Source: Chelonoidis abingdonii (Eukaryota > Chordata > Testudines > Testudinidae). Taken from it: a stretch of DNA of 64,000 nucleotides. Location of the stretch: the NCBI RefSeq assembly GCF_003597395.2, contig NC_133771.1, positions 124,171,783 through 124,235,782 on the forward strand, read 5' to 3'. Made by a program: the position numbers and the translations under genes. Under the pieces are notes generated by a model. It ran no database searches. It was not told the DNA's origin and was given only the letters and a program-made list of their open reading frames with translations. Position 1 is the stretch's first letter; the number at the start of each line of letters is the position of its first letter. Shown here in pieces: positions 21,170-32,954 of the stretch.

Positions 21170-23344
21170 TGGCTTAGTCCTTAGCTGAAATAAAAGATAA
21201 AACAGTTTTTCTTAACTCTGTCCCAAGGGGGCAGTCAACTATAAGGATAGGAGGGTAACTGGTGTTCCTCAGAACTGATATCTGGGGAGTCTTTTCTAGT
21301 CCAGCCCTGTCTCGGAGGACAGTTTAAATATTGATGAGTAGATCTTGCTAGATAGTGTTCAGTTGTGTCGTTGGCAGTTTCACTTAAGAGCTCTACCACA
21401 CTGTCCTGCAGCAGTCAATTTTAGGGGGGGGAGTCCCTTCCGCCTCCTGTTTGCAGGTTCTTCTGCCTGTATCTGTGTCTGCGGCTTGGTCCCCAGTGCA
21501 AGCTCCTTTCCTGTTCATCTGTGACCTTTCAAATCACTCCTGAGGGAAGGGAAGAAAAGTAGCAAACCTGCTGCTCAGAAGTTCATCATAGTTCTTCTAT
21601 CGATCCTGTTTCTGCAAGATATAGTTCTAAAGAGCTGCATATAAATGTTTTATACCCTAAACAAAACTAATGAATTGTTGGTTCATTTCCATTTCTGCTT
21701 GGCTTTGAAAGTTTATGCCATTTAAACTAAGTTGTGTTAGAGCAAAGTTGTTGCCGGTGGTTAACGGGCATTATAATGACTTTGCAAATTCAGCAATATT
21801 TTAAGAGGTTTTTATGCAATTGTATGATGTATAGTTCCCATGTTTATTGGATCACAGCAGTGTTATGGTCCTTGACTGTTAAATAATGCCTGAAATATGT
21901 TTGTTGTAATTTTTAAATGATAAGAGACCAGGGCATTCCTGGTATTGCTTTCTCTGGCTTCTTTATTTTCATAGTGATAAGGAGTCATGCATATTTCTCT
22001 TTCTCTTATGTAAACAGGTATTGATGAGGATATGAGTAGTGCATTTTGTGGCCTACAATGTCCCTGTTTGTGAATATTTTGAGAAACAGTTGTTTTGGAA
22101 AATGACTTGTATAGATTAATTGTCGTCATGTTCTTTTCCAGTTGCCACGTTCCTTATTAATTTATTATCTATTTTTGTAGAAGACAACACTTTTTCTCTT
22201 CTTTGGTGTATATATAGATTATCAAACATAAATATATTAATATAGAGTGAGACGAGTTCCAATGTCCTAGCTGTTGTACATAAACTGAAATAAATAGCAA
22301 TTGAAAGGATAGACGTGGTCTTTTGGTTGTAGTGGCTTGCTGTCTTACTGAGATAAACAAGGTTTAAAACCAAAACATGATACCTTGTCATTGAGATTGT
22401 CTTTTAGTCAGAGTTAAAGGCATGTTGTAAGTTGCACTGCACAGCACCTAATGTTGACTAATTTAATAGTAACACAGATGTTGGTCCTGGAAAGGGCTAG
22501 TTACTGATTTTTGGGGGGGTTGTAGTTAAGGTAAAAAGGCCTCTGCAGAAGGAAGAGAAGGAAAGTAGATTGGAAAGAAAAAGAGGAAAAATTAATAAGA
22601 TCATAACTTAAAAGTAATATTGAGGTACAGTTGACTGAATAGTGAAATATCTTGCTTATGTTCATTCTGTAGTAATGAATAAAAGGTTTTTAGTGGTTTT
22701 CAGTGCATTGTTTCCAGTAGGAAAAATCACAAAGGTAAAAGTTGTAAATAGGCCTTGCAAATTCCTCAGTCACGTGCCTACGGCAGGTGTGTGTGTGTTT
22801 GTTTATAACAGAGCAGTGAATGTAATCATGATGGTAATGGAGAACAAGTGACATTTGTACCATACGTGGGCTAATACTTTGTCATTATGATTTTGTAGGA
22901 CATGTATAATTGGTATCTGCTTCAGTTACAGAGGACAGATAGCATGGTCTACTACAGTGATACTCAGACCTCAGTGCTTCAGGAGCCAAATTAGCAATCC
23001 ACATTACCCAAAAAAGCTACAGTAGTGTGAATTCATTGTTTCATTTACTATAATACTATATATTCATATTGAAACAGTATGATGGGGAATATTTAGTTTA
23101 TACATATTATTCTCACAAGAAAATGACTGACCAAATATTATTTATCAACTACAATTGGTTAATAACATGGTAAAAGCATCCTGATTGATTAATAATTAAA
23201 TCACAGTGTTTTAATATCATGTGCTGCAAAGAGCCGCAGGAGATGCATTAAAGAGCTGCTTGCAAGTCTCAGTCTGAATCTCACTGTTCTAATAGATTTC
23301 ACGTGAGACTGAAAACCAGAAACTCATAAACTGTTATTTATTTG
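21170..23344. other. Intron without recognised features
   Basis: AT-rich, with no family recognised. The short frames at 21863-22391 and 22642-22851 have no protein-like features. Confidence 0.45.
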
Positions 23345-23645
23345 AATTATTGTAGCTCCTAGAAGCCCTAATCATGGGCCACCACCACTTGTGCTAGACG
23401 CTATGTAAACACAGTTCTAATCTTATCTTTGTCACTGACTCATTGTGTGGCCTTGAATAAGTCATGGAATGAAGCTCTCTGTCCATCTATAAGTGAAACT
23501 ATGTACTACCATTTACTTACATACTTTCCAAATACAGGTGTTTTGAGGATTACTCAGCAAATGTTTGTGCAGAATTCAAAGTGAAGTACTCTAAAGACAT
23601 AAATCACTATGTGAGTGCTATTATTAATTATTAGATTTCATACAA
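23345..23645 (+). repeat. MIR-like SINE
   Basis: A typical order of MIR words is seen: tgactcattgtgtggccttg, aataagtcatgga, ctctctgtccatctataa, gtgttttgaggattactcag, and a tail with ctattattaattatta. The preceding part (gtagctcctagaagccctaa ... tgtgctagacgctatgtaaa) is another common amniote repeat word set. The SINE ends about 10 bp before the U12 branch site. Confidence 0.65.
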
Positions 23646-23650
23646 ATTTG

Positions 23651-23672
23651 TACTTCCTTGACTTTTAATCAC
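23651..23672 (+). promoter_or_regulatory. U12-type branch site and AC 3' splice site
   Basis: TTCCTTGACT at 23654-23663 matches the minor-class branch consensus TTCCTTRACT. It is followed within about 11 nt by the terminal AC at 23671-23672. There is no AG acceptor with a polypyrimidine tract at this junction. The short branch-to-acceptor distance is typical of U12 introns. Confidence 0.9.
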
Positions 23673-23775
23673 TGTGCTAGAAGCTGTCGTGTGTTTTTTT
23701 TCCGTTTGGTCTATTGTTGGTCTCTCAGGTTTTCATACATATTTGATCAGCTCCAATCAAACAACAAATGAAGAT
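23673..23775 (+). CDS. ZDHHC14: ZDHHC14 internal exon, fourth membrane span and TTxE motif
   Basis: This 103-nt exon follows the AC acceptor at 23672. Its first T completes the Ser codon begun at 11424-11425. It encodes [20 protein letters not shown], continuing [14 protein letters not shown]: the fourth transmembrane helix, then the cytosolic TTNE sequence that matches the TTxE motif conserved after the last core membrane span of DHHC enzymes. It ends on a codon boundary with a strong gtaagt donor at 23776. The match to vertebrate ZDHHC14 as I know it is very close along its whole length. Confidence 0.94.
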
Positions 23776-24194
23776 GTAAGTTCTTGACTTCATAATGTAA
23801 TTGCATACCTGTTTTCATTTAGTAAATATTAAAGGATTGTTAACTTTCATTATCTGTATTTTCAATTTCTTTCCAGTAGATTCTGCCGAGTATCCCCCCT
23901 TCCCTGCAAAAAAAAAACCTATCTGCATATTTGTATGCTTATCTTGGTGAGGAAGGAGGTGATAGCGCACCATGACCTGGTAACACTTGATGCAGTGACC
24001 ACTGTTTTAGAGATTCATTAGGTGTTTAGTACATTCTACCCCAGTTCTAAAGACTTCAGCATTCTTTCTCATAATCTGAAGCTTAGCTTCATAATAACTA
24101 TATATGATGTTAAACATCCACCTTAAACTTGCAGGGAGAAATGCAAGTTACAAAAGTAGTTTTAATCCTTTTTGACATTAGATGAGAAAATAAT

Positions 24195-24603
24195 GATTGG
24201 GTTATAACTAGGACTGTCAATTGCAGTCAACTCACACAATTAACTCAAAAAAAATTAATTACAATTAAAAAAATTAAGTGTTATTAATCGCACATAATAA
24301 CAATAGAATATTATGCAGAATATTCGCTTTATATTATTTGTTACAAATATATGCACTGTAAAAATGATAAAAGAAATAGTATTTTTCAATTCACCTCATA
24401 CAAGTACTGAATTGCAATTTCTTTATCATGAAATTGTAACTTACAAATGCAGATTTTTTTTTTTGGTTGCATAACTGCACTCAGAAACAAAACAGTGTAA
24501 AACTTTAGAGCCTACAAGTCCGCTTAGTCCTACTTCTTATTCTGCCAATCACTAAGACAAACAAGTTTGTTTACATTGATGGGAGATAGTGCTGCCTGCT
24601 TCT
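24195..24603. repeat. Unclassified interspersed repeat
   Basis: It opens with tcacacaattaactcaaaaa and aattaatt-rich sequence, then agaaatagtatttttcaatt, acaaaacagtgtaaaacttt and tagagcctacaagtccgctt. I recognise it as a dispersed reptile repeat but cannot place it in a class. Confidence 0.5.
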
Positions 24604-25440
24604 ATAGACCTTTTCCACTGCATAGCATCTACTAATTGTAAATAAAAACCAAACTAGGCTTGAACAAAGCTTCAGAAAATACAACCAGTGGGTTTTGAAA
24701 AACAAGTTTATCATGTGTCTTGTTCTTCTTATTTTCTCATTTAAACATAATTTTGTTTAGGTCTGGAAGTGAGGGCTGGTCTCCCACAGAGAATAAATAT
24801 TTAGTAGAGGTCAACCTGTCATAAACAATGCTACGGGTTTAATGTCTATTTCACCTGAAAGGGTAACAAACACCTGACCAGAGGACCAATAGGAACACAG
24901 ATTTCAATTCAAGGGAGACTTCTGGTGTGTTCTTCTCTCACTGTTGCTCTCGCTCTGAGAGTGAACGTCTCTCTCCAGCTTTCTAATCCTTTTGTTTCTA
25001 AGTTAAGTACATAGGTTGACGACAAATACGGTTGTATATTTTTTTGTGTTTACAGTGTAGTTTGCTGGAATGTTTCTAATTGATATCTTTTGGATAAGGC
25101 TGTTATTCATTTTGCTTTAAGAATCGCCGTCATTTGAACTTGATACACGAGACCAGTTTTTATGTCTTTTTCTTTCTTTTATATAAGCGTTCGTTTTAAA
25201 ACTTGTTGGATTTTCTTTTCTATTGAGGTCAGGGGGATAGGAATCGCTGTGCCAGGTTAACGCGTCTTTCTCAGGGGAAGACTGGAGGGAATCCTTTGTT
25301 CAGAGTTGCAGTTCCTTTGAGGGACCTAGTGAGGGTGAAAAACTGGATCTCCTTGTTTGCATTCAAGGAGTTGAAATGGGTGATCGTCCGCCATGCCAGA
25401 GGGAACCTGGGAAATAAAGAGGACAAGGAGGGGGTTATTT
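24604..25440 (+). repeat. Tandem copy 1, LTR-like sequence, error-rich
   Basis: It starts atagaccttttccact and ends gacaaggagggggttattt. The interior has ggtaacaaacacctgac, cactgttgctctcgctctga and aacctgggaaataaagagga, an LTR-like promoter/poly(A) style. Copy 2 follows directly. Confidence 0.75.
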
Positions 25441-26291
25441 ATAGACCTTTTCCACTCGTATACATCTAATAATCTGTAATCAAAAACAAACTAGGCTTGA
25501 ACAAAGCTTCAGAAATTCAACCAGTGTGTTTGAAAAACAAGTTTATCATGTGTCTTGTCTCTTTTATTTTCTCCATTTAAACAAATTTTGTTTGGCGTCT
25601 GGAAGTGAGGGCTTTTCCCAACAGAGACATAAATCATTTAGTTAGAGGTCAACCTTGTCATAAACAATAGCTACGGGTGTAATGTCTATTTCAACCTGAA
25701 AAGGGTAACAAACACCTGACAGAGGACCAATCAGGAAAAGTTTGTCAAATTCAAGGGAGGGACTTCTGGGTGTGTGTCTTTCTCTCACTGTTGCTCTCGC
25801 TCTGAGGGAAGTCTCTCTCCAAGCTTTCTAATCTTTTGTTTCCTAAGTTAAGTACATAGGTGACGACAAATCGGTTTATATTTTTTTTGTGTTTACATGT
25901 GTTAGTTTGCTGGAATGTTTTAATTGTTGATCTTTTGGATACGGCTGTTATTCATTTTCTTTAAGAATCCGTATATGCTAACTTATACAGATGACCATTT
26001 TATGTCTTTTTCTTTCTTTTATATAAAGCTGTTCGTTTTAAACTTGTTGGATTTTCTTTTCTAGTTGAGGTCAGGGGGAAGGAATCTGTGCCAGGTGTAC
26101 GCGTCTCTCTCAGGGGAAAGACTGGGAGGAGGAATCTCTTTGTGTCCAGAGTTGCAGCTTCCTTTGAGGACCTACGATGAGGTGAAAAACCTGGATCTCC
26201 TGTTTGCATTTGCAAGGAGTTGAAATAGGGTGATCGTCCGGCCATCCAGGAGGGGAACCTGGAATAAAGAGCGACAAGGAGGGGGTTATTT
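25441..26291 (+). repeat. Tandem copy 2, LTR-like sequence, error-rich
   Basis: It repeats copy 1 end to end, with many single-base insertions and deletions in homopolymer runs rather than substitutions. The minus-strand frame at 26000-26245 is incidental. Confidence 0.75.
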
Positions 26292-26490
26292 GGTTATTTT
26301 CCCTTTGTTGTAGACTCAGGGCATCTGAGTCTTGGGGTCCCCCAGGGAAGGTTTTGGGGAGACCAGAGTGCGCCAGACACTGGAATCTGGCTGGTGGCAG
26401 CGCTGTCAGATCTAAGCTGGTAATTAAGCTTAGAGGAATTTATGCTAGTACCTCATATTTAAACTCCAAGGTTCAGATTGAGGAATTATA
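26292..26490 (+). repeat. Continuation of the LTR-like element
   Basis: tctgagtcttggggtccccc, aaggttttggggagaccaga and ctgtcagatctaagctggta follow the second tandem copy and belong to the same dispersed element by my recognition. After about 26490 the sequence looks like plain intron to 27318, with no feature seen. Confidence 0.5.
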
Positions 26491-27320
26491 CTATGACAAG
26501 CCTTATCCGCTTTTACAGTCTCCATTCTATGTGGAGGATGGGTCCATTGGTTCCAGTGTCACAACAGTTCATTTAACTAACTGTGGAGACAGATATTTCA
26601 TGTCTCACCTAACCAGATTATTAAGAATTATTGAGGGTAAAGGAAGACTAAAGCTAACTAACAGATGGTATAAGAGAGCATTTTTTAGTTTTTCCATTTA
26701 ATCCAAATATACTGACATAAGCTTCTTGAAGAAATTACTCCAAATTTACTTTTTATTTTTATCTAATTTATTGTAGCTTTTTTCATTATTGTGTGATACA
26801 CAAAAATGCTAGGTTTGGGGTTATCAAATATATTTTGGTTATTGCATAAGGGTTAAGTTTATAATTGTGTATTTTACAAAATACAAAGAATAAAGATGCA
26901 GAGCATTCTTCAATAATAAATATCTTGGCAAGAAGCCAGAGATTGAAGAATATGCACCATATTTGTTAAATAAGACAGATGAGATGAAATAGCAGTCCTC
27001 ATCTGTTTCTGAATTAGGGTCAACCTTGGCTGTATAGACAGAGCTAATTGTCTTCTGTGTTGTTAAATAAAACACTTTCCAGATAACAGGGAATTATGAC
27101 AGTGCAGCATGCCTGTTCTTTATTTTTCAAGGCAGAATAGCAAGGACTCTTCCTCAGTCTTACTAAGGAACTTACTAACTCACCTCCTTCCTGTGAAAAG
27201 CCTGAATTATTCAGTCTGTGTTCAGGGAACTCCATAGACAACAGAGGACATGGAATTCATTCTGCCATCCATGTGTGGGCTACAAGTTTGCTTAATAGCC
27301 ATTACTCCAATCTGCATATT

Positions 27321-27480
27321 CTTCTTCGAGAGATGTCCCTGTGGGTGCTCCACTTTAGGTGTCGGTGCGCCCCTGCGCCTTTGATCGGAGATTTTTTGCG
27401 GCAGTACTCCTACCGGCCACGCATGCTTAGAACCTGTCACTCATTTTGAGTGTGTTACTAGAGAGCATGCATGGCCAGTA
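27321..27480 (+). repeat. DIRS left inverted terminal repeat
   Basis: It begins cttcttcgagagatgtccct and continues gtgggtgctccactttaggt and taccggccacgcatgcttag. The reverse complement matches 32955-33122 closely. Confidence 0.88.
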
Positions 27481-28085
27481 TCCTCAGTTCTTTCTCTACC
27501 GCCCCTGGCTTGAGACGGAGCTCAGCAGACTCCTTAGTATTTTCTTTCTTTATCTTAAAATTCCTGTAGTTAGCTAGTTTTTCTCTGTTACTTACCTTAG
27601 TTAGTGTTACCTACCTTTTCCTACTACTTAAAAAAAAAAAAAAAAAAAATTCTCTCGTTCTGTCAGGTTCAAAATGCCTGGCTCCAGGTTTAAGCCCTGC
27701 TTCTTCTTGTAAGGACGCATATCCTCTTTCGGATGGGCACTCAAGTGTATAAAATGCTTGGGGACCCATATTTCCTCAAACATGCCTCACTGCACCAAGT
27801 TAAGCGCTAGAGTAGGAACGGACGGGAAGTTTAAAACTTCTTTTACTTCAAAATTCCCTGCTATCATATCTCAGACCTGGCTCGGACTCTGCCTCCAGAC
27901 CCAGCTCTAAACCTTTACACAAAAAAAAAAACTAAAAGAAGTCAGCCAAAAGAGAGGCTTACAAGCAACAGGAAGCTTCGTGGCCATACACCTTGTCCGG
28001 TCAGCTCATCAGTTTCCTATCACAGCTGTCAGTTTCCCCGCCTGGAGTGTTTGAGGAGCGGGGTCCTCGGTACACGCCGCTAGAA

Positions 28086-28430
28086 CCCACCTGGGCTTTA
28101 GGCGGCAGCACGAAGCCTCTGGTTGCGAGGTGAAAGGCTTTCAGTTGCCTGCCTCGATTGTGGCAGCCTATTGGCACCCATGAGATGGGCACATCGCGTC
28201 CGAACCATACCGTGCTTTCGCGGCACGCGGAAGGCTCTGGTGCGAGGCGACAGGCTTTCCAGTTACTGCCTCTATTGTGCACTGTCGGCACGCGATGAAT
28301 GCGGGCTGCGCGCGAACCCACCGTGCTTTCGGCGGCAGCGGGAGGCTCGGTGCCGAGCCGAACAGGCCTTCAGTTGCTGCCTCGATTGGTGGCACTATGC
28401 GCACCGCAATGAATGCGACTGACACCTCAG
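28086..28430 (+). repeat. Three-unit tandem repeat in the DIRS gag-like region
   Basis: Three units of about 119, 112 and 114 bp start at 28086, 28205 and 28317. Shared words are ccgtgctttcggcggcag, caggctttcagttgctgcct and cgatgaatgcg. It is GC-rich compared with the surrounding AT-rich intron. Frames run through it, but no conserved domain is recognised. Confidence 0.75.
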
Positions 28431-29929
28431 CACCGACGGAGGCACCGCAGCCTGCTATTAATAGCACGGCACCGCCTGTGCCACCAGCATCCACGAACCG
28501 GCTACTTGGCACCGGCGCCAAGATTACAAACTCGGTGCCAGCCCGTTTTTCCTCATGGATGTCTATCTGCCCTTCGCCTACGACTGCCCACCGTTACAAA
28601 ATTACCCACTCAAGGACCTCCTAGTGTCACCTACACTAAAATGCCCTTTGTCGGGGATGGCTTCTCTCTATACAAATGACTCAGGGTCGAGCAGCCTTCT
28701 CCAAGATGAGCAGGATATGAACTACAGGCTGCTGTGCAGTGCGATCTGAATTCTACCCTCACCAGTCCGTGTCCTCTGCGAACACAGGAAAAACTTGTCC
28801 CACCACCACCTCAAGATCCCACCTCCTGGGTGTTAACCCGCACCGGATGGCACCTGCTATGCCTTTTCCACCACCATGGCAGTTTGGGCTCCGTGACCAT
28901 CTTTCCCTCAGCCACACGTCCCAGCTACTCTACTCACACTAGACGGGAACTCAAAATCCTATGACGCACTGGTGCACCCTCCCATCCTCAGATCAATTAA
29001 ACTCCAGCTCCTGACCCCAGTATTTACCTCACGTACAAACTGATCCAATACCTGAGAGCGTTACTTCCTTCTCTCTCACTGCCATCAGATGATTTTCAAA
29101 AGCTCCAAGAATCTCTTCAAAGGTTTGCCAATGAGCTTAGAATCAATTTGGAGAAGTACCTGACCAATTGACTCAGCCTTCTGGGACCTGCTAAATCCAT
29201 CTGGCAGACTCTAGCCACAACGCCAGCTACCTGCAAACAGGGCGACCGGAAATACTTCATTCCCGAAGGTCTGAATTCCTTTTCTCACATCCTGGGCCAA
29301 GCTCTTGGTAGTGGATGCAGCCAGTCAGTGAAACAAACAGTATTTCCCACCATACCCCAACAACAGAGAATGGCAAACACTTAGACTGCTTGAGTCGCAA
29401 CGGTATATGCCTCTTCAAACGTTGCAATTTTTGAATTGCCAATTGTACCGGCAATGCTAGGCAAAAGTACGACCATAAACTATAATAAGTTTCATGACCT
29501 TTAGGTGAACACATCCAGACAAAAGAACAATAGTTACAGCTTTAGTTTCCGGGGCCAAATCATATCCTGCCATGCTCTTCACAGCTTGGATTCAGCCAAT
29601 AACTGCAGCAAGATCCACACTACAGCGGCCGTCATGCACCGAGTTCGTGTGCTTTCCTTCGTCCTCTCTTCCCTCGCGAGTCAGAGCACCATTAGAGGAT
29701 CTCCGTTTGATGGTTTATAAACTCTTTGCTTCCACCACTAATAGGTGCTGCACTCATGAAGACACACAGGGCACTCTGCGATCCTTAGGTAACAGACCCA
29801 TAAAACAGAAGGCCGACAGTTAGATATCAACCCTTACCACGTCCGCGCTACCCCTCATATACTCAGCATTTCCCGGGAGCTCAGGATCAAACAACAACAA
29901 CGCCAACGCCAGAGGTTCCAGATACCAGT

Positions 29930-30740
29930 GGCGTCGCCCCAATTCTTCCAGGATACCCAACTTCCTCAAATAATAAACAATTTGAACCTTTGTCGAGGGT
30001 CGAAAATGTCGCCTAGTCTGCGCATGTACTGCTCACAACTATCTTTGGACATCATACTACAGCCATTTTTACCCCAATGGCAGAATATTACCACCGATCA
30101 AGTGGGTTCTAGAGGTCATCACCACCAGGGTATTCCATCCCTTCCTCTCCTTACAACTCCTCCACCCACGCACCTCCGTCCTCTTCAGGGACACCTTTCA
30201 CGAGCCACACTCCAGCAAGAAAGTACAGTCATCTTCTTCACCTGGGTGCTATCGAACTCGTGCCCAAATGCCACAAAGGGAAAGGATTTGTTCCCCTTAT
30301 TTCCTAACACAGAAGAAAAACTGGAGGATGGCGACGATCCTCGAGACCTCAGCAGACTCAACAGTTTCGTCAGAAACAAAAGTTCAAAATGGTACTCTCA
30401 CCACCATAATTCCAGCCCTGCAGCAGGGCGGTTGGTTTTCAGCCCTCGACCTACAAGACGCCTATTTGCGCGTCATATCCACGTTTTCTCGTTTGTTACC
30501 TTTGCTCGACGCATTACCAATTACAGAGTTCTACATTTGGCCTTTCCACTGCCCTTCGAGTTTCTCCAAACTTCTACGCAGTAGTCACAGCCTACCTCCG
30601 GAAACAAGGGGTTATAATATTTCCTTACCTGTGACGATTGCCTTCTTAAGGCCTCCCAACACGCCGAGCCTCCCGCTTCATAAAAATCACCATCGAGTGT
30701 TTCAACCTGGCCTGCAAAAATGAGAACAACATCCACATTA
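29930..30740 (+). pseudogene. DIRS reverse transcriptase remnant
   Basis: QQGGWFSALDLQDAYLRV at about 30422-30475 carries the first catalytic Asp and the DAY motif of DIRS/Ty3-like RTs. Downstream, at 30610-30650, VIIFPYL is followed by a stop where the family has the YLDD box; one extra base appears to break the frame there. The frame shifts several times. Confidence 0.75.
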
Positions 30741-31059
30741 AGTCCCTACCCAACCGCTGGACTTTATAGAAGCAAGCCTCGATCCAGAACCGGACGGGCA
30801 TTCCCTTCAACCCGACTAGTTGTCAATACTATACAACTGCTGGCTGCAAGGCTTCACGCAGCCCTCGGGTCCTCACCGAGACTGCCTCCAACTACTGGAG
30901 CACATGGCTCGTGCACTTTCGTGGTCCCAGAATGCATGTTCTCCACATGAGGTGCTTCCAACGCGTTGGCTGGCCATGGTTTACAACCAAACGTGCACTC
31001 AATAAACAAATCATTGACCATACCTTACTGGGTCAAGGACTCTGTCATACGGTGGACAG

Positions 31060-31500
31060 TTCCGACAACCTCTGTTCTGGAGTCCCCTTCTCCAGACTCC
31101 ACCAACTGGATGATGACAACCACGACATCCCTCACGGGCTGGGGCCCATATCTCTCACCACACAGTACACGGCCTATGGTCTCCACTCCGAGACCTCCTA
31201 CCATAAACGTTCTAGAACTTCGCGCTATCCGGTAATGCTTGCCGTTGCTTCCTCCCACTAATCAAGATATCAGCATGTACGCATAATAACAGACAACATG
31301 CCTGCATGTTCTACGACGTCAACAGACAAGGAAGGGGCTCGTTCCCACTCTCTTTGTTCAGAGACATAAAACCTCTGGAATTGGTGCCTTGCAACCACAT
31401 CCAGACAGCTGTTTACATCCCAGGCGTGGATGAACACCACTGCCGACGAGCTAAGCAGACGCTTTTGGAGAGATGGGAAAGTCAAACCCACTTTTCACAC
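31060..31500 (+). pseudogene. DIRS RNase H remnant
   Basis: SLTGWGPYLSPHSTRPMVST and, further on, INVLELRAI (about 31120-31232) match the RNase H pattern of DIRS elements (GWGAHL, then LELRAV). Then, in another frame, QGRGSFPLSLFRDI and VDEHHCRRA (about 31320-31455) resemble the QGG-containing strand and the C-terminal GVDN..AD region. Confidence 0.7.
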
Positions 31501-31959
31501 ACCGGCCCAGCCAGATCAGGAATGATGGGCAGCATGTTGCTTACCCTCCTGGAGCGGAGGCAAAGAAGCCAGAACAGTCTCACAGGAGAGACTTTAACAA
31601 GGGTAGGGGTCTCCGGGAGATCCTACCCTCTGTGCTGACAACACCAAAGGCGGTGCCCTCAGCTTTTCTGATGCCTCAGCACAGCTCTCACAGAGCACTG
31701 AGGCAGGGACCCGACCTCCCATGTCAGGAAGTCCTTGTCATTTGCTCCCTGTCCCTTGCACGCAAATGGGTGCAGTGCCAGCAGTGCACTCCCCCTGGGC
31801 ACCGCAAAAAGCCATGGTGCTTTTTAGGCAGCGTGCTCCTCCTCAGCACTGCAAAACGCCGCAGTGCCGCAGCGCACTCCTTCCTGGGACCAAATGGCCG
31901 ACGGTGGCAGCAGCGGTGCCTCTCCCCAGCACCGCGCCTTCCTCAATCCTCTACCAGAC

Positions 31960-32600
31960 ATTGAGCCACCGCTCATCCCATCACCAAAGTTTCCTGAAGG
32001 CATAGCCAAACCCTATATCCAGATGTTGTCACCTACCTTCCTCCATGGGATCTTCACTAGTATTGTCCTGTTTAACTCACCAACCCTTTGAGCCTTAGCC
32101 ACCTGCTCCCCTTTTGCACCTCTCAATGAAAATACCGCCCTTTGGTGCCATTTACCTCCGCCAGACGGGCAGCGAGATAGCACATGGATCTTGCGGCGGA
32201 TCCACATGTGCCCTCTTCTTCAGGACAGAGTTGTTCTGCGTTACACAAAAAAATTTTCTTCCAAAAGTTCATGCTCTTTTTCACCTCAAATGAACAATGC
32301 AGTTACCAAACTTTCTTCCGAAACCACACGCCCAAACTCCCTTGAGGCCAACAACTGCACACACCTGATGTGCGTAGGGCCTTGTCCTTTTATCTGGACA
32401 AGACCCCCCACGAACCCTTCCGAGGCTCGCCTGGACTCTTTGTCTCTATTGCGGACCTGTTCCAAGGGCATGGCTATCTCTGCTCAGAGGCTTCGAGATG
32501 CATCTCTGAGTGCACACGTCTCTTTGTTGATCAGATAGGGAACGTTACCCTCCGCATTGATAGGAACACATTCCACTGGATCCTGTATCTACCTCTGTAG
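31960..32600 (+). pseudogene. DIRS tyrosine recombinase remnant
   Basis: TSARRAA at 32154-32174 corresponds to the first catalytic Arg motif. RVVLRY follows at about 32228-32245, then MRRALSFYLDKTPHEPFRGS at about 32370-32430 and GLFVS near 32435. These are in family order but in different frames, so no functional enzyme is encoded. Confidence 0.75.
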
Positions 32601-32787
32601 CCTTCCTACGCAGAGTACCCTTGTCAGACATCGTAGGCGGCACCTGGTTCCTCCCATATACATTCTATTTACTCACTATGCCTATCAAGGCCCCTCTCTG
32701 ACACTCGATTAGCAGGGGCAGTATTGCTTATATGGATTCTGCCAGATCCCGAAGTCCTTACCTCCTTGCAGATACACTGCTTTGAAG

Positions 32788-32900
32788 TCACCTAAAGTGG
32801 AGCACCCACAGGGACATTCTCGAAGAAGCAGAAAGGAGGTTACACACCTTGTGCAGTAACTGACGTCTTCGAGATGGGTGTCCCTGGGGTGCTCCACTAC
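32788..32900 (-). repeat. DIRS internal complementary region
   Basis: cacctaaagtggagcaccca is complementary to the left end (27341-27361). After gaagaagcagaaagg comes ggttacacaccttgtgcagt and tgggtgtccct, complementary to the right end (33100-33159). The ICR thus spells the junction that would form if the two outer ends were joined. Confidence 0.85.
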
Positions 32901-32954
32901 CCACCCTCCTCCCTCTACTTCGGAGTTGGGTAGCCTCCGTTGTAGAGAAGGAAA

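Noticed and set aside
28086..28430. CRISPR-like spaced repeat
   Set aside because: Units are contiguous at about 115 bp with no spacer pattern, inside a eukaryotic retrotransposon.
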